DNA of 64,000 nt from Pseudomonadota bacterium (GTDB taxonomy: Bacteria > Pseudomonadota > Gammaproteobacteria > Burkholderiales > Casimicrobiaceae), in NCBI GenBank assembly GCA_018241765.1, contig JAFEDD010000011.1, positions 27,941 to 91,940 of the forward strand, given 5' to 3'. Position numbers and translations under genes: made by a program. Under the pieces are notes generated by a model. It had not been told where the DNA came from. It did not search any database and saw only the letters and a program-made list of their open reading frames with translations. Below are positions 8,821-15,366 of the stretch, piece by piece. The first letter of the stretch is position 1. The number at the start of each line of letters is the position of its first letter.

Positions 8821-8892
8821 GCACTAGAATCGCGCCACGGTTGACTTCGCCGCGCTCGACGTGTTGGGTTGTTTCATGCCGCTGGAAGGACG
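8821..8892 (+). repeat. duplicated 5' end of the DUF47 gene (left border of island)
   Basis: This 72-bp stretch matches 14651-14722 at 62 of 72 positions by eye. It includes an exact 18-bp block, GCACTAGAATCGCGCCAC, that carries the TAGAAT -10 box and the sequence up to the codons for GRFMPQEGR. Similarity is lost after the GGACG at 8892. It is a non-functional duplicate. The rest of 8790-9167 shows no gene I can support. Confidence 0.75.
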
Positions 8893-9167
8893 CTGCGCCG
8901 CGCGCTCGAATCGGTACGCGCACGGGGCCGAGGAATCGGATGGCGTGATCGGAGCGACGCAGTTCAATTTCTTCGCGTGTGGGGCGCTGCCGACGAGGGA
9001 GGTTCAATGATTCTCTGGCATCCAAATGGCGGTTGTCGCGAGGGTCATTCGATGATTTCAGCGCGCCAAATGTGTTTTTCTTCCAATCATCGGCTCTGAT
9101 GCTCGTGGTGAATTGGATTCAATGTCGTTGTTTTTCGATAAATGAAAGCGATTTGTGATATGGAAAG

Positions 9168-9368
9168 GTGCCGCGTGTGATTACCAAAAACGTTGGGAAG
9201 GGCGGAGCCAATCTGGCCGCCGATGTTTTGCTTGTACAACAATTGCTTGCCCGGCACCGCGCTTGGGTTAGCCCCGCTCCCGTACCCATCGCAAACGGGG
9301 TGTGCGGAGAAGACACCATCGCAGCGATAAAATCGTTTCAGATTCAAGGTGCGGGACTTGACAACTAG
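9168..9368 (+). pseudogene. peptidoglycan-binding domain remnant
   Basis: A 66-residue reading frame resembling the PG-binding domain found at the N-terminus of phage-type and secretion-associated muramidases. The features are a Gly-rich start KNVGKGGANLAADV, then LVQQLLARH, and PIANGVCGEDTIAAIKSFQ. It stops where the enzymatic domain should follow. A GGAAAGG site at 9162-9168 would favour GTG at 9177 over 9168. A C-terminal N-acetylmuramidase fragment lies 1.5 kb downstream, so both may come from one broken gene. A stand-alone small protein cannot be excluded. Confidence 0.55.
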
Positions 9369-9430
9369 GTATATGCGATTCCCATGCAACTTTCCGATAG
9401 CAGCTTTTACCCGAAGCAAGGAGAATAGTA

Positions 9431-9826
9431 ATGTCTTACATTTATTCAGAGGTAGATAGTCTTGACAATACTGCTAAAGTCGGTAATAAACAGTGTGTGG
9501 CACTCGTGCAATATTATGCCAAGGCCTCAGTAATCTTGCAGTGGAAGGAAGGGGAAATTGTTTTTGGGGCAAGCAATATTGCAAAAGGGACGGCTATTGC
9601 AACATTTATAAATGGAAAATACCCAAACCTTCGCCACGGCAATCATGCGGCATTATACATTTCCCAAGATGCAAGTGGTATATATGTTATGGATCAATGG
9701 CTTGACGATAAGACAAAACCCAAAGTTTCGAGACGCTATATTCGACGAAAAGGAAAGAAATCGGATGGCTCTTTTGTCGATCCAAGCAACAACGCTGAAG
9801 CATTTTCGGTAATTGAGAGAAAATGA
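9431..9826 (+). CDS. BPSL0067-family protein (NlpC/P60- or CHAP-like amidase effector)
   Basis: A 131-residue protein matching what I know of the BPSL0067 family. It has GNKQCVALVQYYAK with a candidate nucleophile Cys22, then GTAIATFINGKYPN, then HGNHAALYISQDASGIYVMDQW with candidate His72, and a closing SNNAEAFSVIE. The order Cys then His fits a papain-like peptidoglycan amidase/peptidase fold. AAGGAGAA precedes the start. It overlaps the next gene by ATGA (9823-9826), giving an effector-immunity layout. Base composition is clearly AT-richer than the rest of the window, suggesting transfer. Enzyme activity is inferred. Confidence 0.75.
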   Translation: MSYIYSEVDSLDNTAKVGNKQCVALVQYYAKASVILQWKEGEIVFGASNIAKGTAIATFINGKYPNLRHGNHAALYISQDASGIYVMDQWLDDKTKPKVSRRYIRRKGKKSDGSFVDPSNNAEAFSVIERK

Positions 9827-10269
9827 GTACCAGACGTCTGTTGGATTGTCGAACTTTGGCGCTGGGCACTCTATTGCTCTTCGCTGCCACTGGATGCATG
9901 GCCAGACAAATCATAGTTTGTCCAGATGCCGTAAAACTGGAAGCGGCGACCGTCCGCTTTGAGCCGATCAAGACGGGATTTGAAACCTACGTCGAACGAT
10001 CCAGTGTCCGGCTCAGTGGAATGTCGGCCTTCGACGGGCACCCACGAGAAGGTGCCTCGCTAATACCGAGCGCTATATCTAAGGGCGGGTCGAGAATCAT
10101 CTGGAATTTCTCCGAGAGTCATGTCCGAGACGGCTGGGTCTCATGTGACTACGCAGATGGCCTCTTCAGGCTCGCGCACGCTGTTGGCGCAGCTGCAAAG
10201 AAATGCCTTGCTATTGTTTCGACCGCGGAGCCAGGAAAGGCTTTAAAAGGGCGCTTCGAATGCGAGTGA
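9823..10269 (+). CDS. STY0301-family secreted/lipoprotein, probable immunity partner
   Basis: 148 residues. A hydrophobic signal segment (about 11-24) leads to Cys25 in AATGC, a near-standard lipobox. The mature part has CPDAV, IIWNFSES, WVSCDYADG and KKCLAIVS, with three cysteines spaced as in STY0301-family proteins. It is translationally coupled to the BPSL0067-like gene by a 4-bp overlap. Export plus coupling to a putative wall-degrading protein suggests periplasmic immunity; this is inference from layout. Confidence 0.7.
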   Translation: MSTRRLLDCRTLALGTLLLFAATGCMARQIIVCPDAVKLEAATVRFEPIKTGFETYVERSSVRLSGMSAFDGHPREGASLIPSAISKGGSRIIWNFSESHVRDGWVSCDYADGLFRLAHAVGAAAKKCLAIVSTAEPGKALKGRFECE

Positions 10270-10430
10270 TCCAACCCACTGTTCAGGCTGACCCGCTGCC
10301 GTCGGTTTAGCCTCGTCCGCCCTGCAAAACCCTGCCAAGCCGCACGCACACTGGGTTTTCGCCCATTGCAGGCGCAGCCTGATCCCCGGAGAATCGCGGG
10401 ATCGGAATCCGATTTCTGGGAGTTTTTCCA

Positions 10431-10740
10431 ATGTCCGATCCGGCCCACGCCGCCGACTTCTTTCGCCAGCCGCTGGCCGGGATGATCGATCTTGGCCACC
10501 CACTGGCGGCGCTGGCCGCCCGGTTGTCTTGGACTCAGATCGAGGCGGCGTTGCCCCATGTTTGGCCCGCCAAGCAGATCGGACCATTGCACAAGACGAA
10601 CTGTTCGGCCCATCCGTGCAAGTGCTCGGTTTTGGCATCGCCGCCGCAGGCCGGCGCCGCTTGCCCATCCGTCTGATGGTCAGCCTGCTGTATCTGAAGC
10701 ACGCCTTCAAGCTCAGCGACGAAGAGTTGGCTCAAGGGCT
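10431..10740 (+). pseudogene. IS5-family transposase remnant (frameshifted, truncated)
   Basis: The first frame reads MSDPAHAADFF...LAALAARLSWTQIEAALPHVW, an IS5-type transposase N-terminus. A frameshift near 10560-10590 moves the match to the next frame (DELFGPSVQVLGFG, then RRRLPIRLMVSLLYLKHAF and SDEELAQ). Homology stops at about 10740, and the DDE catalytic region is absent. The upstream bases 10310-10430 (CCCTGCAAAACCCTGCCAAG) look like the IS left end. It is not functional. Confidence 0.8.
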
Positions 10741-10847
10741 GTTTTGCGCCCGTGTTTGCTGCGCTTGTCACGCTGCTGGCAGCGCTCATGGAAGCATTGG
10801 GCGCGTCAAAGGCCGCGATGGATCGCTTGAAACGGGCGGCTGCGTGA
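10740..10847 (+). other. orphan C-terminal tail (hydrophobic helix plus basic end)
   Basis: In a third frame, directly after the transposase match ends, 35 codons read without a start into a stop at 10845. They encode a hydrophobic helix (FAALVTLLAALMEALG) followed by a basic end (MDRLKRAAA). It looks like the 3' scrap of a gene cut by the IS-related rearrangement. The source is not recognised. Confidence 0.35.
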
Positions 10848-10857
10848 ATTTTGCAGC

Positions 10858-11214
10858 GCCGACTACACGAAGCTCAAGCGCGCCGCGATGCTCGACGAAG
10901 AAGCTGCGCTCAAGTCGGCGTCATGGGGCGCGTTCCAGATTCTCGGGGAAAATCATGTCGAGTGCGGATTCGCAACGGTTGGCGACTTCGTAACCGCCAT
11001 GATGCGCCAAGAGGCTGACCATCTCGCTGCTTTTGTGCGTTTCATCCAGGCGAACAGCGGCATGCACAAAGCCCTGAAGGCCAAACAATGGGCAACATTC
11101 GCGTTGTTGTACAACGGTCGGAACTACGCAGCTAACGCGTACGACACCAAGCTGCAAACACGGTACGACGCGTTGCGGGCGCAACAAGTCGCGGCTGGGG
11201 GGCGAAATCGATGA
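10858..11214 (+). pseudogene. N-acetylmuramidase (DUF3380-type) C-terminal fragment
   Basis: The readable match starts around 10858 (ADYTKLKRAAMLDEEAALKSASWGAFQILG). It continues through NHVECGFATVGDFVTAMM, HLAAFVRFIQANSG, LKAKQWATFALLYNG and YDTKLQTRYDAL. These are the signature blocks of the C-terminal two thirds of the N-acetylmuramidase domain. The N-terminal part that holds the catalytic Glu in this family is missing, so it is probably inactive. An internal ATG at 10888 could still yield 108 residues. Its stop overlaps the first array gene (ATGA, 11211-11214), which ties the array to the muramidase. Confidence 0.75.
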
Positions 11215-11855
11215 ACAGCATCCTGCATCGCTTCAGGTTGGGTTTGGCGATCATCGGTGCGTTGGCCCACCTGAGTCCCGCTCGCGCCGAGTCCGCCCTG
11301 AAACAAGCTCCGATGGCGAATCAGGCCGCAGTGGCTTCGGCCCCCGAGCGCGGCGAGGGTGGTGGTTCGACGCAACCGAGCGCGGGCCCGGATCTTTCGT
11401 CGTGGCAGGTCGATGGTCGCGCGGCCACGGTGTCACTCCGTGGCGCCAACAAGGTGCACGTCACTCCACTGCGCGGTAAACCCTTGTCCAATGAGTCGGA
11501 TCTCTTCTATGTGGTCTACTGGTGCGGTGTCCGTTTGCAAATGTCGCGGGAGGCTTCGGCGCAATCGCTGGTGCTGGTCGGCACCGGCGAAAGGGAAACG
11601 CTGAACTGCGACGGCGTCAAGGCTTTCGGGGCGGTGCCGGCGCCGCGCGGCGTCGATCGCATTGCTTTCATTTATGGCGCCAGTTCGCGCAATACGCGTG
11701 GCATCAGGACGGTGGTCATCGTCGAGTCGAGGTCAGAACCGAAGGTCTGGGCGGTGAACGAGGATCTCTCGGGTGCGCTCGACCTGCGCGGCACGTTGCG
11801 CAGCATCCCTGCCGTGCGAGCGTGGCTCGCGAAGCATCCGCAAGGCAACCGGTGA
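11211..11855 (+). CDS. array protein 1: secreted two-Cys protein, candidate muramidase immunity
   Basis: 214 residues. A Sec signal peptide (about 1-26) ends in ARA|ES. A low-complexity Gly/Pro/Ser stretch (about 48-60) leads to a conserved core GPDLSSWQVDGRAATVSLR. Two cysteines, C105 (YWCGVRLQ) and C133 (LNCDGVKAFG), could form a disulfide. ESRSEPKVWAVNEDLS and RSIPAVRAWLAKHP close the protein. The start overlaps the muramidase stop by ATGA, so the pair is translationally coupled. I recognise no named family. A periplasmic inhibitor of a wall hydrolase is the best inference from coupling, export and size. Confidence 0.7.
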   Translation: MNSILHRFRLGLAIIGALAHLSPARAESALKQAPMANQAAVASAPERGEGGGSTQPSAGPDLSSWQVDGRAATVSLRGANKVHVTPLRGKPLSNESDLFYVVYWCGVRLQMSREASAQSLVLVGTGERETLNCDGVKAFGAVPAPRGVDRIAFIYGASSRNTRGIRTVVIVESRSEPKVWAVNEDLSGALDLRGTLRSIPAVRAWLAKHPQGNR

Positions 11856-11889
11856 GTCATTTCCGATGCACGCCCGGACGTGGAAATCG

Positions 11890-12534
11890 ATGAACAGGAT
11901 CCTGCATTACTGCGGGTTGGGTTTGGCAATTATCGCCGCAATGGCCTACCTGAATCTCGCTCGCGCCGAGTCAGCCCCAAAACAGGCTCCCCTGGCGAAT
12001 CAGGCAGCAGTGGCTTCGGCCCCCGATCGCGGCGAGGGTGGTGGCGCGACGCAACCAAGCGCAGGCCCGGATCTTTCGTCGTGGCAACCCGATGGTCGTG
12101 CCGCCACGGTGTCGCTCCGCGACGCCAAGAAGATGCGCGTCACGCCGCTGCGCGGTGAGCCCTTGCCAGACATGTTGGGCAGCTTTTCTGTGGCCTACTG
12201 GTGTGGTGTTCGTTTGCAAACAACGGGGGAGGCGTCGGCGCAGTCGCTGGTGCTGGTCGGCATCGGCGTGACGGAAATGCTGAACTGCGACGGCATCAAG
12301 GCCTTCGGGGTGGTGCCGGCGCCACGCGGCGTCGATCGCATCGCTTTCATTTATCGCGGCAGTACGCGTAATGCGCCCAAGATCAGTACGGTGGTCATCG
12401 TCGAGTCGAGGTCCGAACCAAAGGCTTGGGCGGTGAACGAGGATCTGTCGTATGCGCTCGACGTACCCGGCACGTTGCACAGCATCCCTGCCGTCCGAGC
12501 GTGGCTCGCGAAGCATCCGCGAGACGCGCGGTAA
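11890..12534 (+). CDS. array protein 2: paralogue of the array family
   Basis: 214 residues with the same architecture as array protein 1, with cysteines conserved at 105 and 133. It is the most divergent copy: the segment before YWCGV reads PLPDMLGSFSVAYW instead of PLSNESDLFYVVYW, the loop before LNCDG is GIGVTEM, and the 155-166 segment is RGSTRNAPKIST. It ends HPRDAR. The start at 11890 is preferred by analogy with unit 1; an in-frame ATG at 11866 would add eight residues in front of the signal peptide. Confidence 0.7.
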   Translation: MNRILHYCGLGLAIIAAMAYLNLARAESAPKQAPLANQAAVASAPDRGEGGGATQPSAGPDLSSWQPDGRAATVSLRDAKKMRVTPLRGEPLPDMLGSFSVAYWCGVRLQTTGEASAQSLVLVGIGVTEMLNCDGIKAFGVVPAPRGVDRIAFIYRGSTRNAPKISTVVIVESRSEPKAWAVNEDLSYALDVPGTLHSIPAVRAWLAKHPRDAR

Positions 12535-12568
12535 GGCGTCACCGATGCTCGCCCCGAGGTGGAAATCG

Positions 12569-13225
12569 ATGAACAGGATCCTGCATCGCTGCGCGTTGGG
12601 TTTGGCGATCATCGGCGCATTGGCTTACCTGAATCCCGCACGCGCCGAGTCCGCCCCGAAGCAGGCGCCCCTGGCGAATCAGGCCGCGGTGGCATCGCTG
12701 CCCGAGCGCGGCGAGGGTGGTGGCGCGACGCAACCCAGCGCAGGCCCGGATCTGTCGTCGTGGCAACCCGATGGTCGTGCCGCCACGGTGTCGCTCCGCG
12801 ACGCCAAGAAGGTGCGCGTCACGCCGCTGCGCGGCGAACCCTTGTCCAATGAGTCGGAGGCCTTCTATGTGGTCTTCTATGTGGTCTACTGGTGTGGCGT
12901 CCGTTTGCAAACAACGGGGGAAGCGGCGGCGCAGTCGCTGGTGCTGGTCGGCGCCGGCCAGAGGGAAGTGCTGAGCTGCGACGGCATCAAGGCCTTCGGG
13001 GTGGTGCCGGCGCCGCGCGGCGTCGATCGCATCGCATTCATTTATGAAGGCAGGTCGCCCAATACACACGGCATCAGAACGGTAGTCATCGTCGAGTCGA
13101 GGTCCGAACCGAAGGCTTGGGCGGTGAACGAGGATCTGTCGCGCGCGATCAACCTGCGCGGTACGGTGCGCAGCATCCCTGCCGTCCGAGCCTGGCTCGC
13201 GAAGCATCCGCAAGGCAACCGGTGA
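12569..13225 (+). CDS. array protein 3: paralogue with 4-residue duplication
   Basis: 218 residues, the longest copy. A 12-bp direct duplication makes FYVVFYVVYW where other copies have one FYVV, so the cysteines shift to 109 and 137. The first motif after that point is LSCDGIKAFG, with Ser for Asn. The C-terminus is of the HPQGNR type. The frame is kept, so the copy is probably functional. Signal peptide and core motifs are as in unit 1. Confidence 0.7.
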   Translation: MNRILHRCALGLAIIGALAYLNPARAESAPKQAPLANQAAVASLPERGEGGGATQPSAGPDLSSWQPDGRAATVSLRDAKKVRVTPLRGEPLSNESEAFYVVFYVVYWCGVRLQTTGEAAAQSLVLVGAGQREVLSCDGIKAFGVVPAPRGVDRIAFIYEGRSPNTHGIRTVVIVESRSEPKAWAVNEDLSRAINLRGTVRSIPAVRAWLAKHPQGNR

Positions 13226-13259
13226 GTCATTTCCGATGCACGCCCGGACGTGGAAATCG

Positions 13260-13904
13260 ATGAACAGGATCATGCATCGCTGCGCGTTGGGGTTGGCGAT
13301 CATCGGCGCGCTGGCCTGCCTGAGTCCCGCTTGTGCCGATTCCGCCCCGAAACAGACTCCCATGGCGAATCAGGCGGCGGTGGCATCCGCGCCTGAGCGG
13401 GGCGCGAGTGGTGGCGCGAAGCCACCCAGCGCAGGCCCGGATCTGTCGTCGTGGCAACCCGATGGTCGTGCCGCCACGGTGTCGCTCCGCGACGCCAAGA
13501 AGGTGCGCGTCACGCCGCTGCGCGGCGATCCCTTGCCCACTGAGTCGGACACCTTCTATTCCTTCTACTGGTGTGGTGTCCGCCTGCAAATGTCGGGGGA
13601 AGCGACGGCGCAGTCGCTGGTGCTGGTCGGCGCCGGCGAGAGGGCAATGCTGAACTGCGACGGCATCAAGGCCTTCGGGGTGGTGCCGGCGCCGCGCGGC
13701 GTCGATCGCATTGCTTTCATTTATGGCGCCAGTTCGCGCAATACGCGTGGCATCAGGACGGTGGTCATCGTCGAGTCGAGGTCAGAACCGAAGGTCTGGG
13801 CGGTGAACGAGGATCTCTCGGGTGCGCTCGACCTGCGCGGCACGTTGCGCAGCATCCCTGCCGTGCGAGCGTGGCTCGCGAAGCATCCGCAAGGCAACCG
13901 GTGA
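13260..13904 (+). CDS. array protein 4: paralogue, 3' half identical to unit 1
   Basis: 214 residues. The signal peptide ends PACADS with an extra Cys before the cleavage site, and the linker differs (GASGGAKPPS). The segment before the first core Cys is PLPTESDTFYSFYW. From about 13695 to the end, including the spacer, the DNA appears identical to unit 1, while the 5' half resembles unit 3. This points to gene conversion or unequal crossing-over between copies. Confidence 0.7.
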   Translation: MNRIMHRCALGLAIIGALACLSPACADSAPKQTPMANQAAVASAPERGASGGAKPPSAGPDLSSWQPDGRAATVSLRDAKKVRVTPLRGDPLPTESDTFYSFYWCGVRLQMSGEATAQSLVLVGAGERAMLNCDGIKAFGVVPAPRGVDRIAFIYGASSRNTRGIRTVVIVESRSEPKVWAVNEDLSGALDLRGTLRSIPAVRAWLAKHPQGNR

Positions 13905-13938
13905 GTCATTTCCGATGCACGCCCGGACGTGGAAATCG

Positions 13939-14583
13939 ATGAACAGGATCCTGCATCGCTGCGGGTTGGGTTTGGCGATCATCGGCGCGCTGGCCCACCT
14001 GAGTCCCGCTCGTGCCGAGTCCGCCCTGAAACAAGCTCCGATGGCGAATCAGGCCGCAGTGGCTTCGGCCCCCGATCGCGGCGAGGGTGGTGGCGCGACG
14101 CCACCGAGCGCAGGCCCGGATCTTTCGTCGTGGCAGGTCGATGGTCGCGCGGCCACGGTGTCACTCCGTGGCGCCAACAAGGTGCACGTTACTCCACTGC
14201 GCGGTAAACCCTTGTCCAATGAGTCGGACGCCTTCTATGTGGTCTACTGGTGTGGCGTCCGTTTGCAGACAGCGGGGGAACCGTCGGCGCAATCGCTGGT
14301 GCTAGTCGGCACCGGCGAAAGGGAAACGCTGAACTGCGACGGCATCAAGGCCTTCGGGGTGGTGCCGGCGCCGCGCGGCGTCGATCGCATCGCATTCATT
14401 TATGAGGGCAGTTCGCCCAATACGCACGGCGTCACGACGATCGTCATCATCGAGTCGAGATCCGAACCGAAGGTCTGGGCGGTGAACGAGAATCTGTCGG
14501 ACGCGCTCGACCTGCGCGGCACGTTGCGCAGCATCCCTGCCGTCCGAGCCTGGCTCGCGAAGCATCCGCGAGACGCGCGGTAA
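13939..14583 (+). CDS. array protein 5: paralogue, 5' half like unit 1
   Basis: 214 residues. The first half follows unit 1 closely (ESALKQAPMANQ, WQVDGRAATVSLRGANKVHVTPLRGKPLSNESD), while the end is the HPRDAR type shared with unit 2. The third variable segment is EGSSPNTHGVTTIVII. It is the last unit before DUF47; a GC-rich hairpin follows the stop. Function is as proposed for unit 1. Confidence 0.7.
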   Translation: MNRILHRCGLGLAIIGALAHLSPARAESALKQAPMANQAAVASAPDRGEGGGATPPSAGPDLSSWQVDGRAATVSLRGANKVHVTPLRGKPLSNESDAFYVVYWCGVRLQTAGEPSAQSLVLVGTGERETLNCDGIKAFGVVPAPRGVDRIAFIYEGSSPNTHGVTTIVIIESRSEPKVWAVNENLSDALDLRGTLRSIPAVRAWLAKHPRDAR

Positions 14584-14597
14584 GGCGTTACCGATTC

Positions 14598-14631
14598 ATC
14601 GCGTGCGCCGGCTTCGCGGGCGGCGCGCGAT
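14598..14631 (+). terminator. possible hairpin terminator after the array
   Basis: ATCGCGTGCGCC (14598-14609) can pair with GGCGCGCGAT (14622-14631) with a small bulge. No T-run follows, so Rho-independent termination is uncertain. Confidence 0.3.
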
Positions 14632-14644
14632 GACGGCGACATGG

Positions 14645-14660
14645 TGCACTGCACTAGAAT
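14645..14660 (+). promoter_or_regulatory. DUF47-pit promoter with TGCACTGCA motif
   Basis: TGCACTGCA (14645-14653), a TGCN3GCA match, directly abuts TAGAAT (14655-14660), a good -10 box 31 bp before the DUF47 start. The same -10 context is duplicated at the left border of the island (TAGAAT, 8825-8830), where the motif is degraded to CGCATGCA. Confidence 0.5.
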
Positions 14661-14722
14661 CGCGCCACCTTTGACTTCGCCGGGCTTGCCATGTTGGGTC
14701 GCTTCATGCCGCAGGAGGGACG
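14651..14722 (+). repeat. right copy of the 72-bp border duplication (intact DUF47 5' end)
   Basis: This stretch covers the -10 region and first codons of the intact DUF47 gene and matches 8821-8892 at about 86%. The two copies enclose the accessory island, as expected if the island arrived with, or caused, a duplication of this locus. Confidence 0.7.
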
Positions 14723-15329
14723 TTTCTTCGATCTCTTCAATCTCCATGCGCACGAGATCGAGGAGGGCGGGCGCGAACTGCTGGCGCTGATGAAGGCGAT
14801 CGGGTCCGGCACCGACGACATCGAGCGCCACGCGCGCGCCATCGACGCCATCGAGAAGCGGGCCGACGTGCACACGCGCGACACGATCCAGCTCTTGCAC
14901 AAGACGTTCATCACACCGCTCGACCGCGAGGAGATTCATCGCCTCATCTCGAACATGGACGACGTGCTCGACCTGATGCAGGACGCGGCGGAGTCGGTGT
15001 CGCTCTATGACATCACGGCGGTGACGTCCGAGGCCACCGAGCTGGCCGAGATCTGCCTGGGTTGCTGCGAGCGGGTGAAGTCGGCGGTGGCGCTGATCTC
15101 GAACATGGAGCACGCGGTGGCGATCATGAAGATCTGCGAGGAGATCGACCGCCTCGAATCCGACGCCGACCGCGTGATGCGCAGCGCCATCTCGAAGCTC
15201 TTTCGCAGCGAACGCGATGCCGTGCAGTTGATCAAGCTGAAGGCGATCTACGAACTGCTGGAGAGCGTGACCGACCGCTGCAACGACGTCGCCAACGTGC
15301 TCGAAGGCATCGTCATCGAGAACGCCTGA
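14691..15329 (+). CDS. DUF47-family PhoU-like protein
   Basis: A 212-residue, all-helical DUF47 protein, distantly related to PhoU. Typical features are the N-terminal MLGRFMPQEGRFFDLF, the helix with HAHEIEEGGRELLALM, and the acidic pair DRLESDADRV, matching the metal-binding E/D motif of PhoU-like helices. It lies 37 bp upstream of pit, the usual arrangement in which the DUF47 protein modulates the low-affinity phosphate transporter. Expression probably starts at the -10 box at 14655. Confidence 0.9.
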   Translation: MLGRFMPQEGRFFDLFNLHAHEIEEGGRELLALMKAIGSGTDDIERHARAIDAIEKRADVHTRDTIQLLHKTFITPLDREEIHRLISNMDDVLDLMQDAAESVSLYDITAVTSEATELAEICLGCCERVKSAVALISNMEHAVAIMKICEEIDRLESDADRVMRSAISKLFRSERDAVQLIKLKAIYELLESVTDRCNDVANVLEGIVIENA

Positions 15330-15366
15330 GCGCCGCGCGCCGCTCACACCACACACTGCGCATTGC

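Larger units (their letters stand above)
11211..14583 (+). repeat. five-unit tandem gene array, 679-bp period
   Basis: Start codons fall at 11211, 11890, 12569, 13260 and 13939, a period of 679 bp (691 for the third unit, which has a 12-bp internal duplication). Each unit is one gene plus a 34-bp spacer ending in GGAAATCG before the ATG. Two spacer/C-terminus types occur: HPQGNR with spacer GTGAGTCATTTCC (units 1, 3, 4) and HPRDAR with TAAGGCGT (units 2, 5). Confidence 0.95.

Noticed and set aside
8869..9099. 76-codon plus-strand frame starting in the duplicated DUF47 5' end
   Set aside because: Its frame differs from DUF47, its composition is that of random high-GC DNA, and similarity to DUF47 ends at 8892.
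9087..9419. 110-codon minus-strand frame opposite the PG-binding remnant
   Set aside because: No ribosome-binding site or domain; the plus-strand frame has recognisable PG-binding motifs.
11211..14583. Regular tandem repeat resembling a CRISPR or satellite
   Set aside because: The unit is 679 bp, fully coding, with paralogous proteins and signal peptides; no short direct repeats with unique spacers.
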